Assembly: GCF_018388465.1 (NCBI RefSeq)
Contig: NZ_CP074404.1
Span: 3,596,001 to 3,660,000 of the forward strand
Origin: Cellulomonas fengjieae
GTDB lineage: Bacteria > Actinomycetota > Actinomycetes > Actinomycetales > Cellulomonadaceae
DNA length: 64,000 bases
Reading direction: 5' to 3'
Below, piece after piece: positions 51,721 through 59,573 of the stretch (positions within the stretch are counted from its first letter, which is position 1; each line of letters begins with the position of its first letter). The translations under genes were made by a program, and so were the position numbers. The notes under the pieces were generated by a model that saw nothing but the letters and a program-made list of their open reading frames with translations, made no database searches and was not told where the DNA came from.

Positions 51721-52304
51721 GCGGTCTCCAAGGTGGTCGGCAGGGTGGTCGGCACGGTGGTCGGCAGGGTGAGGAACGCGAGCTGCGCGCGCTTGTGCGG
51801 CAGGTCGACGACGGGTCCGGCGACGAAGCCGGTGCGGGCGATGCGCGCGAGCGCGCGGTCGTTGCGGACGTCGGGCTCGGCGACGATCCGGCGGGCGCCC
51901 GGCTGGTCGCGCAGGAAGGCGAGGAGTGCACCGAGCAGCCGGGTCGAGAAGCCGGCGGTCGGCCGCCCGCGGGCACCCACAAGGAGGTGCACGCCGAGGT
52001 CGCCCGGCCGGACCTCGTAGCACTCGCCCACCGGGTCGTGCGCGGGGTCGTACGCCTGCAGGAGGGCGACCGGCTCGTCGTCGCGGAGCACCAGGTAGGC
52101 GTGGTGGGTGGGCAGGGAGTCGACGAAGGCGTAGGTCTCCCGCAGCTCCTCCCGGGTCAGCTCCCCCAGCCCCCAGAACTGCGTGCCCCGCGCGGTGACC
52201 CAGGCGTGCAGCGTGTCCAGGTCCGCGTCGGGGTCGAGCACCCGCACGGTGACCCGCCCGAGGCCCTCGACCTGCCGCTCGTCGACGACCTCGCCGCGCC
52301 TCAT
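51717..52304 (-). CDS. second siderophore N-acyltransferase-like GNAT
   Basis: 195 aa, IucB/DesC-type GNAT: LDTLHAWVTARGTQFWGLGELTREELRETYAFVDSLPTHHAYLVLRDDEPVALLQAYDPAHDPVGECYEVRPGDLGVHLLVGARGRPTAGFSTRLLGALLAFLRDQPGARRIVAEPDVRNDRALARIARTGFV. It is similar in layout to desC two genes away but clearly diverged. The C-terminal 12 residues are a PTTL-type repeat written in a 12-base tandem repeat (51727-51770). A second acylation specificity in siderophore assembly is likely. Confidence 0.87.
   Translation of the reverse strand: MRRGEVVDERQVEGLGRVTVRVLDPDADLDTLHAWVTARGTQFWGLGELTREELRETYAFVDSLPTHHAYLVLRDDEPVALLQAYDPAHDPVGECYEVRPGDLGVHLLVGARGRPTAGFSTRLLGALLAFLRDQPGARRIVAEPDVRNDRALARIARTGFVAGPVVDLPHKRAQLAFLTLPTTVPTTLPTTLETA
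51727..51770. repeat. 12-base tandem repeat at a gene end
   Basis: AGGTGGTCGGCA-like units occur about three and a half times inside the last codons of the acyltransferase gene, encoding TTVPTTLPTTLETA. They directly precede the overlap with the siderophore-interacting gene. Slippage-prone, probably of little functional weight. Confidence 0.6.
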
Positions 52305-54055
52305 GCGATCGGGTTCGCGAGCGTGCCCGCGTAGATCAGCGACGACGACTGGTCGGCCAGGTCGACCATCTGCAGCGTGTTCCGCAGCTGCAGGCGGTTG
52401 AGGCAGGAGTGGGCGAACCGCGCGGCGCGCAGGTCCACCCCGCCGGACAGCCCGGGATGGTCCGCGGCGTGCTGGTCGACGCACTCGCGCACCAGGGACC
52501 AGAACGCGTCCTGCGGCAGCACGCCGTCCGTGTCGAGGATCGCCGCGAGGTGCCGGAGGACCCCGTCGAACACGTCGGTGAAGATCGCCAGCGCGCGCTC
52601 CTCGTCGTCCACGACCTGCCGGACCCGCGCCACCGCCTCCGGCAGCGGGCGGTGCCCGAGCACGGTCACCTCCTCGCCGATGTCCTTCAGGAACACGCGG
52701 GCCGGCGCGTGCCCGTCGAGCACGAGGATCACGTTCTCGCCGTGCGGCATGAACGCCACCTGGTGCGCCAGCAGGCAGTGCACGAGCGGGCGCAGGTAGG
52801 CGCGCAGGTACCGCCGCACCCAGTCCCTCGCGGGCAGTCCCGACGCCCGCACGCAGGCCGTGACGAACGCGTCGCCGTCCGCGTCGCGGTGCAGCAGCGC
52901 GGCCATCGTCGCCGGCCGCTCGGTCGGTCCGACCAGCGGCACGGGGCTCTCCCGCCACAGGGCCGCGAGCATCTTGCGGTGCGCGTTGGGCGCGGGCGTC
53001 CGGTGGTAGACGTCGCCGGTGTAACCCAGCGACACCCGCTCGCGCAGCACCTGGAACCCGCACTCCGTCAGCGTGGGATCGTGGCTGACCAGGTCGAACA
53101 CCCAGTCGTTGATCGCGGGCGTCGCGCGCATGTACGCCGGCGACAGACCGCGCAGGAACCCCATGTTCTGGATGGCCAGCGCCACCTTGACGTAGTGCCG
53201 GTCCGGCCGCGAGGTGTTGAACAGCGTGCGGATCGACTGCTGCGCCACGTACTCGTCGTCGCCCGCTCCCAGCGGCACCAGGTCTCGGCGAGCCACGTCC
53301 GGCGCGAACGTCACGGCCACCCGGTGCTCCCACTGCCACGGGTGCACGGGCAGGAACCGGTAGCCGGTGGGGTCCTCGCCGAGGTCGCGCAGCGTGGCCT
53401 CGAACCGGTCGAGCGTGTCCGCGCCGAGCTCGTCGAGGTAGAACCCGTCCTCGTCCAGCCCGGTGCCGAGCGCCAGGTGGCTCGACGCCTTGCGCACCCC
53501 GAGCCACAGGAGCCGGATCGGCGCCCCGGCCTCGGGCGCGTACGCGGCGTGCTCATCGACCCCGAAGCCGATGCGGCCGTTGTTCGCGACGAAGGACGGG
53601 TGCCCCTCGGTCATCGCGCGCTCGACGGTCGGCAGGTCGGCGTGCAGCAGCTCGGCGGCCGACGGTCCGCCGTGGTGGACCTTGAACGCGGCGGCGGCCA
53701 GGGTGGACGACAGCTCCTCGAGGTACACCGCAAGCAGTGCGTCGGGGATCTGCAGCAGCGGCTGCAGCTCGAGGACCAGCGCGAGCGCGTCGAGGTCGGC
53801 CGGTGCGCCGTCGACGGTCCGGGTCAGCGACGCCTCCTCGATGGTCCAGTGCTCGAGCGCCAGCCGCCGGGCGCGGAACCGGTAGACCACGTCCCCGAGC
53901 ACCACGCGGTAGCGCTCATCGTCCGCGACCGGCGCCAGCAGCCGCTCGTGCGCGAACTCCGCGAGCGCCTTGGTGACCAGGTGGCGGTGCGCGACGGCCA
54001 TGGCCGCGGGGTTCAGGTGGGGCGCGAGCGTCGGTCGGGCGAGCACCTCGGTCAT
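52301..54055 (-). CDS. desD: NIS siderophore synthetase DesD-like (IucA/IucC family)
   Basis: 584 aa. ATP-dependent synthetase that joins hydroxamate diamine units into desferrioxamine-type macrocycles. IucA/IucC signatures: EGHPSFVANNGRIGFGVDEHAAYAPE (the HP motif), FLPVHPWQWEHRV, SIRTLFNTSRPDRHYVKVALAIQNMGFLRGLSPAYM (ATP-binding region), FMPHGENVILVLDGHAPARVFLKDIGEEV and the C-terminal FerR-like iron-transport fold end with Cys in FAHSCLNRLQLRN. Fits the DesD subgroup by neighbours. Overlaps desC and the second acyltransferase. Confidence 0.94.
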   Translation of the reverse strand: MTEVLARPTLAPHLNPAAMAVAHRHLVTKALAEFAHERLLAPVADDERYRVVLGDVVYRFRARRLALEHWTIEEASLTRTVDGAPADLDALALVLELQPLLQIPDALLAVYLEELSSTLAAAAFKVHHGGPSAAELLHADLPTVERAMTEGHPSFVANNGRIGFGVDEHAAYAPEAGAPIRLLWLGVRKASSHLALGTGLDEDGFYLDELGADTLDRFEATLRDLGEDPTGYRFLPVHPWQWEHRVAVTFAPDVARRDLVPLGAGDDEYVAQQSIRTLFNTSRPDRHYVKVALAIQNMGFLRGLSPAYMRATPAINDWVFDLVSHDPTLTECGFQVLRERVSLGYTGDVYHRTPAPNAHRKMLAALWRESPVPLVGPTERPATMAALLHRDADGDAFVTACVRASGLPARDWVRRYLRAYLRPLVHCLLAHQVAFMPHGENVILVLDGHAPARVFLKDIGEEVTVLGHRPLPEAVARVRQVVDDEERALAIFTDVFDGVLRHLAAILDTDGVLPQDAFWSLVRECVDQHAADHPGLSGGVDLRAARFAHSCLNRLQLRNTLQMVDLADQSSSLIYAGTLANPIA

Positions 54056-54594
54056 CGTCGGCTCCCCGCCGTCATGGTGCTCTCCGCGAACGCCTCGCGG
54101 GTGCACACCGCGAGCGAGGCCCGCTTGCCGGGCAGGTCGAGCTCGCGCAGCACGCGGAACCCGACCTCGGCGTTCTTGGCGGCGACCCTGTGGTTGCGCA
54201 CGTCCGGCTCGACGACCACCCGCGAGGCCCCCAGCTCGCCGAAGCAGAACGCCACGGTCGCGGCCATGACCCCCGAGGTGAACCCGTGCACGGGTGCCCC
54301 GGTGGGCGGGGCGACCAGCAGGTGCATGCCGAGGTCGCCGGGCCGCACCTCGGGGACGCCGTCGAGCAGGACGGTGGTCGGGTCGTACGTCTCGACCAGG
54401 AACGTGGGCTCCTCGTCGACGAACCCGAGCCACGAGTCCTGCCGCGGGTCGGCGGCCACCGCGGCGAGGTACGCACGCACGTCGTCGAGCGACAGCCCGC
54501 CCATCTGCCAGAACGCGGACGCGGGATGCGCGAGCCAGCCGTGCACGAGGGGTGCGTACCGGTGCCGGTCCAGCGGCAGGATCGCGATGCTCAT
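54052..54594 (-). CDS. desC: siderophore N-acyltransferase DesC-like
   Basis: 180 aa GNAT of the IucB/RhbD group: HPASAFWQMGGLSLDDVRAYLAAVAADPRQDSWLGFVDEEPTFLVETYDPTTVLLDGVPEVRPGDLGMHLLVAPPTGAPVHGFTSGVMAATVAFCFGELGASRVVVEPDVRNHRVAAKNAEVGFRVLRELDLPGKRASLAV. It acylates N-hydroxycadaverine with acetyl- or succinyl-CoA in the desferrioxamine pathway. Lies between desB and desD with four-base overlaps on both sides. Confidence 0.92.
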   Translation of the reverse strand: MSIAILPLDRHRYAPLVHGWLAHPASAFWQMGGLSLDDVRAYLAAVAADPRQDSWLGFVDEEPTFLVETYDPTTVLLDGVPEVRPGDLGMHLLVAPPTGAPVHGFTSGVMAATVAFCFGELGASRVVVEPDVRNHRVAAKNAEVGFRVLRELDLPGKRASLAVCTREAFAESTMTAGSRR

Positions 54595-55853
54595 CGGACC
54601 GCCACCCCCGCCGGCACCCCGAACTCCTGGAACGCGATCCGCCGCTCGACCGGGTAGATCTCCCGGCCGGTGATCGTCGCCAGGATCGAGGAGTTGCGCC
54701 AGGCCCCGAAGCCCAGGTCGGGGGCCGTCAGGCCGTGCGTGTGCTCCTCGGCGTTCTGCACGAACACCCGGCCGCGGCCGCCGTCGACCGAGTAGTCGCG
54801 GGCGACCGCGAACCGCCCGGTGTCGTCCCAGTCGAGCAGGTGCCGGATGCCAAGCACGAAGTCGGGCACCTGCGCGACGTACCCGGTGGCCAGCACCAGC
54901 GCATCCGTCCGCCGCTCGTAGACCTCGTCGAGCTGGGCGTGCCGCAGGGTCAGCGTGAACGCGTCGCCGTCCCACGTCGCGCCGAGCAGCTCGGTGTCGG
55001 TGAGCAGCGTCGTCGGCACCGGTCCGTCGAGGCTCAGCCGGTAGAGCGCGTCGTAGATGTCGTCGACCAGGTCCCCGCTGATGCCCTTGTACAGCGACCG
55101 CTGCTCGCGCCCGAGCCGTCCGCGCACCTCGGCCGGCAGGGCGTGGAAGTGGTCGGTGTACTCCGGCGACGTCAGCTCCAGCGTGAGCTTGGTGTACTCC
55201 ATCGGGAAGAAGCGCGGCGACCGCGTGACCCAGTCCAGCCGGCCCGTGGTGCCCAGCAGGTCGCGGTAGATCTCCGCGGCGGACTGCCCGCTGCCGACGA
55301 TCGTGACCGAGCCGGCGTCCCGCAGCGCGTCCCGGTGCGTCAGGTAGTCGGCGCTGTGCACCACCGGGCCCTCCCCGTGGCGCACCGACTCGGGCAGGAC
55401 CGGTCGCGTCCCGACGCCGAGCACCACGTGCCGCCCCCGGTACGTCTCCCCGCCGTCCGTCGTGACGACGTAGTGGTCGCCGTCCGCGTGCAGCCCGACG
55501 ACCCGACGGCCCCAGCGCAGGGACGGCAGCTGCGCCGCCACCCACCGGCAGTAGGCGTCGTACTCCGCGCGCAGCGGGTAGAAGCTCTCGCGGATGTAGA
55601 ACGGGTACAGCCGGCCCGTCGCCTTGAGGTGGTTGAGGAACGAGTACGGCGACGTCGGGTCCGCCATCGACACCAGGTCCGCGAGGAACGGCACCTGGAT
55701 CCGAGCGCCCTCGATCATCATCCCGGGGTGCCAGCGGAACTCGTCCGCGGCGTCGAGGAACACCGCGTCGAGGCCGTCGACGGGCGCGCTCAATGCGGCG
55801 AGCCCCAGGTTGAACGGGCCGATCCCGATGCCGACGACGTCGTGGACCCTCAT
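54591..55853 (-). CDS. desB: amine N-hydroxylase DesB-like (lysine/cadaverine 6-N-monooxygenase family)
   Basis: 420 aa flavin monooxygenase. FAD motif VVGIGIGPFNLGLAALSA at the N-terminus, IQVPFLADLVSMADPTSPYSFLNHLK and FYIRESFYPLRAEYDAYCRWVA, NADPH motif IVGSGQSAAEIYRDLL (GSGQSA), and DALVLATGYVAQVPDF. The family hydroxylates lysine, ornithine or cadaverine; the desA neighbour favours cadaverine. Overlaps desA and desC. Confidence 0.94.
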   Translation of the reverse strand: MRVHDVVGIGIGPFNLGLAALSAPVDGLDAVFLDAADEFRWHPGMMIEGARIQVPFLADLVSMADPTSPYSFLNHLKATGRLYPFYIRESFYPLRAEYDAYCRWVAAQLPSLRWGRRVVGLHADGDHYVVTTDGGETYRGRHVVLGVGTRPVLPESVRHGEGPVVHSADYLTHRDALRDAGSVTIVGSGQSAAEIYRDLLGTTGRLDWVTRSPRFFPMEYTKLTLELTSPEYTDHFHALPAEVRGRLGREQRSLYKGISGDLVDDIYDALYRLSLDGPVPTTLLTDTELLGATWDGDAFTLTLRHAQLDEVYERRTDALVLATGYVAQVPDFVLGIRHLLDWDDTGRFAVARDYSVDGGRGRVFVQNAEEHTHGLTAPDLGFGAWRNSSILATITGREIYPVERRIAFQEFGVPAGVAVR

Positions 55854-57298
55854 CGGGCACCCACCTGCTCGGCGGCGACCAGGTCGTCGCCCTCGGCCAG
55901 CGCGGCGCCCGCCCCGCGGACCAGCTCGAGCACCGCGCGCACGTCGTCGAGCGTGGTGTCCGGGTTGAGCAGCGTGAGCTTGAGGCACGGCCGCCCGTCC
56001 ACCACGGTCTTCGCGACGATCGCCCGTCCCGACTCGAACAGCACGCGCCGCACCAGCGGCACCAGCCGGTCGGCCTGCTCGTCCGTCACGTCGAGCGGCT
56101 GGTAGCGGAACAGCACCGTGCTCAGGTCGGTGCGACCGACCAGCTCGAGGTCGGGGTCGCGCTCGAGCTCGTCGTGCACCCGGGCAGCCAGGTCCAGGAC
56201 CGTGTCGAACATCGCGCCGATGCCGTCCGCACCGAGCGCACGTAGCGTCGTCCAGAGCTTGAGCGCGTCGAACCGCCGGGTCGTCTGCAGCGACTTGTCG
56301 ACCTGGTTGGGCTCGTCGGCGTCCGCGGGGTTGAGGTAGTCCGCGTGCCAGGTCACGTGCCGCAGATCCGCCGGCTCGCGCACCAGCACCGCGCTGGAGG
56401 AGACGGGCTGGAAGAAGCTCTTGTGGAAGTCGACGGTGACCGACCGGGCGCGCTCGATGCCGGCGAGCAGGTGCCGCCGCGTGGGGGACACCAGCAGGCC
56501 GCACCCGTACGCGGCGTCGACGTGCAGCCACACGCCGGCCCGGTCGCACTCGTCCGCGATCGCCGCCAGCGGGTCCAGCCGGCCGCGGTCGGTCGTCCCG
56601 GCGGTGGCGACGACGCACATCGGCACCCGGCCGATCGCCGCCAGGGTGTCCAGCGCCCCCGCGAGCGCGGCCGGGTCCATCCGCCCCTGCGCGTCGGTGC
56701 GTACAAGCAGCACGGCCTCGTCGCCCAGTCCGAGCAGCCGGGCGGACTTCTGCACGCTGAAGTGGCTGGACGCGGTCGCGACGATGACCAGGGCATCGGT
56801 CCGGGCGCCCGCCGCGGCAGCCGCCTCCCGCGCCAGCAGCAGCGCCTGCAGGTTCGACTGCGTGCCGCCCGAGGTGAACACCCCGTCGCCGGCCGCGAAC
56901 CCGATCCGCCCGCACGTCCAGTCGACCAGCTTGCGCTCCATGAGCGTGCCGACCGTCGACTGGTCGTAGGTGTCCAGCGACGGGTTGACCGCCGCGATGA
57001 TCGCCTCCGCGACGACCGCCGGCACCGCGACCGGGCAGTTGAGGTGGGCCGAGTAGGCGGGGTGATGGAACCAGACCGCGTGCTCGCCGACGAGGTCGTC
57101 GGCCTCCCGCAGCGCGGTCGCCGTGCCCAGCCCCTCGGCGTCCAGGTCGACGGCGTCGACCAGTGCCTGCAGCTGGGTCCGGCTCGCCCCGGAGAACGGC
57201 TGGGGGACGCTGCGCAGCCGGCCCGCCAGCCGGTCGACGGTCTCGCGCATCGCCTCGACGTAGTGGTCGGCGGACGTGGAGGACAACAGCTCGTGCAC
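55850..57298 (-). CDS. desA: PLP-dependent lysine decarboxylase DesA-like
   Basis: 482 aa group II decarboxylase producing cadaverine from lysine. PLP lysine in SVTVDFHKSFFQPVSS, PLP-binding Ser/His in FTSGGTQSNLQALLLARE and ASSHFSVQKSARLLGLG, Asp in LHVDAAYG. The length and YDQSTVGTLMERKLVDWTCGRIG fit the siderophore-linked group. GTG 57298 starts it; first gene of the operon, just downstream of the iron-box-like sequences. Confidence 0.93.
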   Translation of the reverse strand: MHELLSSTSADHYVEAMRETVDRLAGRLRSVPQPFSGASRTQLQALVDAVDLDAEGLGTATALREADDLVGEHAVWFHHPAYSAHLNCPVAVPAVVAEAIIAAVNPSLDTYDQSTVGTLMERKLVDWTCGRIGFAAGDGVFTSGGTQSNLQALLLAREAAAAAGARTDALVIVATASSHFSVQKSARLLGLGDEAVLLVRTDAQGRMDPAALAGALDTLAAIGRVPMCVVATAGTTDRGRLDPLAAIADECDRAGVWLHVDAAYGCGLLVSPTRRHLLAGIERARSVTVDFHKSFFQPVSSSAVLVREPADLRHVTWHADYLNPADADEPNQVDKSLQTTRRFDALKLWTTLRALGADGIGAMFDTVLDLAARVHDELERDPDLELVGRTDLSTVLFRYQPLDVTDEQADRLVPLVRRVLFESGRAIVAKTVVDGRPCLKLTLLNPDTTLDDVRAVLELVRGAGAALAEGDDLVAAEQVGAR

Positions 57299-57320
57299 GC
57301 GAGAGCCCCCTTCGGCGAAG

Positions 57321-57354
57321 CTTAGGACGTCCTAAGTAAGCGTCGCCTAACGTA
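57321..57354. promoter_or_regulatory. iron-box-like operators of the des operon
   Basis: CTTAGGACGTCCTAAG (57321-57336) is a perfect 16-base palindrome, and the adjoining CTAAGTAAGCGTCGCCTAA (57332-57350) matches the DtxR/IdeR 19-base consensus at 12 of 19 positions. Both lie 23-55 bases upstream of the desA start. Repression by a DtxR/DmdR-type protein when iron is sufficient is the expected control. Confidence 0.7.
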
Positions 57355-57419
57355 GCCGGATCCGGACATCCGTCAACCCGCCGTCCACGGGGTGCTGGAC
57401 GGCGGTGCGGGACGACCGC

Positions 57420-58769
57420 TCAGCGCTCGTAGGCCCACGTGCGGTCGGTGAGCATGCGGGCGATTGCCAGCCCGATCGCCAGGGACGCAACCACGAGGGC
57501 GGCCTGCACGCCGTACGACAGCGCGTCGACCGTCTCGCCGTTGGAGATGTGGAACACCGCCCGGTAGGCCAGGACGCCGGGCACCATGATCGTCACGGCG
57601 GGCACGTAGACCGTGATCCGCGGGACGTCGAGCCGCGGAGCGATGACCGCGGCGAGCAGTCCCACGGCGAGGGCGGCGATCGCGGCAGCCGCCTGCGGTG
57701 GCACCGCGCTCTCGACCAGCTCGATGCGCAGCACGTTGGCCACCATCCCGACACCCGCCGCGGCCAGCGCGATCCGCCACGGGCTGTTGAACATCAGCGC
57801 GAAGCCGAGCACGCCCAGGAAGCTGGCGACGAAGCGCAGCGTCAGCAGCAGGCCGGGATCGAGCTCGGGGGCGGTCGGCGGGTCGGGGCTCAGTCCCACG
57901 ACGAGCGACAGCGCCCACACCGCGAGCGCGGCGGAGGTGAGGATCATCAGCGCGTACGTCAGTCGCGCGATCCCCGCGGAGAAGTCCAGCTTGGCCAGGT
58001 CGAGGAAGCCGGTGACCAGCGGGAACCCCGGGATGAGGAACAGCACGGCCGAGACGTAGCCCGCGTCGTGGCCACCTCCCGCTGCCCCTGTGGCCTGCAG
58101 CAGGCCGACGAAGCCGAGGTAGCCCAGGCACGCGACCGTCGCGCAGAGCATCGTGACGCCGAACGGGTTGAACCCGCGGTGCAGCATCGTGCGCCGCAGC
58201 GCCTGCCCGAGGAACGCCCCGACGAAGACCCCGACGACCTCGACCACGCCGCCGCTGTTCAGGAACGAGAAGGCCGCGCACGCCATCGCGGCCCACAGCG
58301 CGTTGGCGAGCACCGGGTACAGCGGCGGCTTGCCCGCGATGCGGTCCAGCTCGGCCGTGACCTCCTCGACGGTGGCCTCGCCCCGCGCCTCCAGCCGGCC
58401 CGCCAGGTGCTCCAGGCCGGTGAGCCGGTCGACGTTGACGCCGATCGTCCGCTCCTCGACCACCTCGGTCCGAAAGCTCGGTCCGCGGTGCGAGGTCGTC
58501 GTGATCTCGGTGAGCGTCACGTGCGCCTCGTGCCGGTCGATGCCCAGCGCCCGGGCGACCCGGGCCATCGACGCCTTGACCCGGTACGACCCCGTCCCGG
58601 CCGACAGGCTCAACCGCCCGACCCGCAGCACGACACCGGAGCGCCGGATCAGGTCGAGCTCGTCGAGGTCCGGCGCGGGTGGCATGCCTCCATGATGGTG
58701 CGCCGATGCCCCGGGCCGTGGGCCGATCGTCCTCGCGGCGCCCGTTGGGAACGTCACGTCGTCGGTCAC
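57420..58769 (-). CDS. threonine/serine exporter ThrE family
   Basis: 449 aa. N-terminal cytoplasmic ThrE/DUF1212 part (LDLIRRSGVVLRVGRLSLSAGTGSYRVKASMARVARALGI, VTEEVVEERTIGVNVDRLTGL-like region) followed by about ten helices (YVSAVLFLIPGFPLVTGFLDLAKLDFSAGIARLTYALMI, VTIMVPGVLAYRAVFHIS). Exports threonine and serine. The GTG at 58769 has no good ribosome site; an ATG at 58685 (MPPAPDLDEL) has GGAGG very close and could be real. The 250-base gap after it (58770-59019) holds only an inverted repeat. Confidence 0.9.
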   Translation of the reverse strand: MTDDVTFPTGAARTIGPRPGASAHHHGGMPPAPDLDELDLIRRSGVVLRVGRLSLSAGTGSYRVKASMARVARALGIDRHEAHVTLTEITTTSHRGPSFRTEVVEERTIGVNVDRLTGLEHLAGRLEARGEATVEEVTAELDRIAGKPPLYPVLANALWAAMACAAFSFLNSGGVVEVVGVFVGAFLGQALRRTMLHRGFNPFGVTMLCATVACLGYLGFVGLLQATGAAGGGHDAGYVSAVLFLIPGFPLVTGFLDLAKLDFSAGIARLTYALMILTSAALAVWALSLVVGLSPDPPTAPELDPGLLLTLRFVASFLGVLGFALMFNSPWRIALAAAGVGMVANVLRIELVESAVPPQAAAAIAALAVGLLAAVIAPRLDVPRITVYVPAVTIMVPGVLAYRAVFHISNGETVDALSYGVQAALVVASLAIGLAIARMLTDRTWAYER

Positions 58770-58966
58770 GGCGAGCCGCCACCGGCGTCGGGCGCGCTGA
58801 CCGTCCGGCCGTCACGGCGCCGGCGGAACGTGTAGCGCATCGGCGAGAACGGCAGCGGATCCGGCCGATCGACATCCCCGCGCCGCCGGACGCGACCGGG
58901 CGGCTTCGCGTGCCGCTCGATCGTCAGATCCAGGCGATGCACCAAGGTCTGACCTGCACACACATA

Positions 58967-59011
58967 TCCACAGGCGGCGGCGCGAGCCGCCCACAGGGAG
59001 GTGCCTGTGGA
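58967..59011. repeat. inverted repeat after the MarR gene
   Basis: TCCACAGGC (58967-58975) pairs with GCCTGTGGA (59003-59011), and an inner GGCGGC...GCCGCC can also pair. It is just downstream of the leftward MarR gene end (59020), so it may be its terminator. Confidence 0.5.
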
Positions 59012-59019
59012 CGACGAGC

Positions 59020-59442
59020 TCAGTCCGCGACCGCCCGCAGCAGCCGCAGCAGCTCGGCCTGGTCCTCCTCAGAGAGCCGGCCCAGCCGCTCGGCCACCCC
59101 CTCGTGCCGCTGCGCGGAGATCGCCGCCAGCAGCCGCCGCCCGTCGTCGGTCAGCTCGAGCAGCGTCGCCCGCCGGTCGGTCGGGTCGGGCAGCCGCCGC
59201 ACGAGCCCGTGCTCCTCGGCCAGGTCCACCTTGGACGTCACCGACCGCGGCGCCACGTCGAGCGCCGCGGCGAGCTCGCCCAGGCGACGCGGGCCGTCGC
59301 ACCGTTCGAGCGTGCGCAGCAGCCGCAGCTGTCCGGGCGTCGTCCCCGACAGCTCCAACCGGGCCGCCGCGTCGCGCCGAACCCCGTGCAGCACGCCGTG
59401 GAGCAGCTCGAGCAGCTCCCCGGACCGGTCCTCGTTGTTCAC
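59020..59442 (-). CDS. MarR family regulator
   Basis: 140 aa winged helix: LSGTTPGQLRLLRTLERCDGPRRLGELAAALDVAPRSVTSKVDLAEEHGLVRRLPDPTDRRATLLELTDDGRRLLA, the DxRA/wing motif DPTDRR included. Divergent from an ABC exporter gene 131 bases away, the usual arrangement for a MarR repressor of a drug pump. GTG start at 59442. Confidence 0.9.
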   Translation of the reverse strand: MNNEDRSGELLELLHGVLHGVRRDAAARLELSGTTPGQLRLLRTLERCDGPRRLGELAAALDVAPRSVTSKVDLAEEHGLVRRLPDPTDRRATLLELTDDGRRLLAAISAQRHEGVAERLGRLSEEDQAELLRLLRAVAD

Positions 59443-59573
59443 GGCCGTGACGCTATCGCATCTTGTGATGTACGCACATAGTGAGTTAACCTCAGCACCG
59501 GCTCACGACGCCACGCGCCCCCAAGCTGCGCCACAGCGACAGCACGGGCCGCACCAGAAGAGGAGGTGGGCCC

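Noticed and set aside
58964..58972. TATCCACA resembling a DnaA box
   Set aside because: Single, imperfect and explained as one arm of an inverted repeat after the MarR gene; no dnaA, dnaN or A/T-rich unwinding region nearby.
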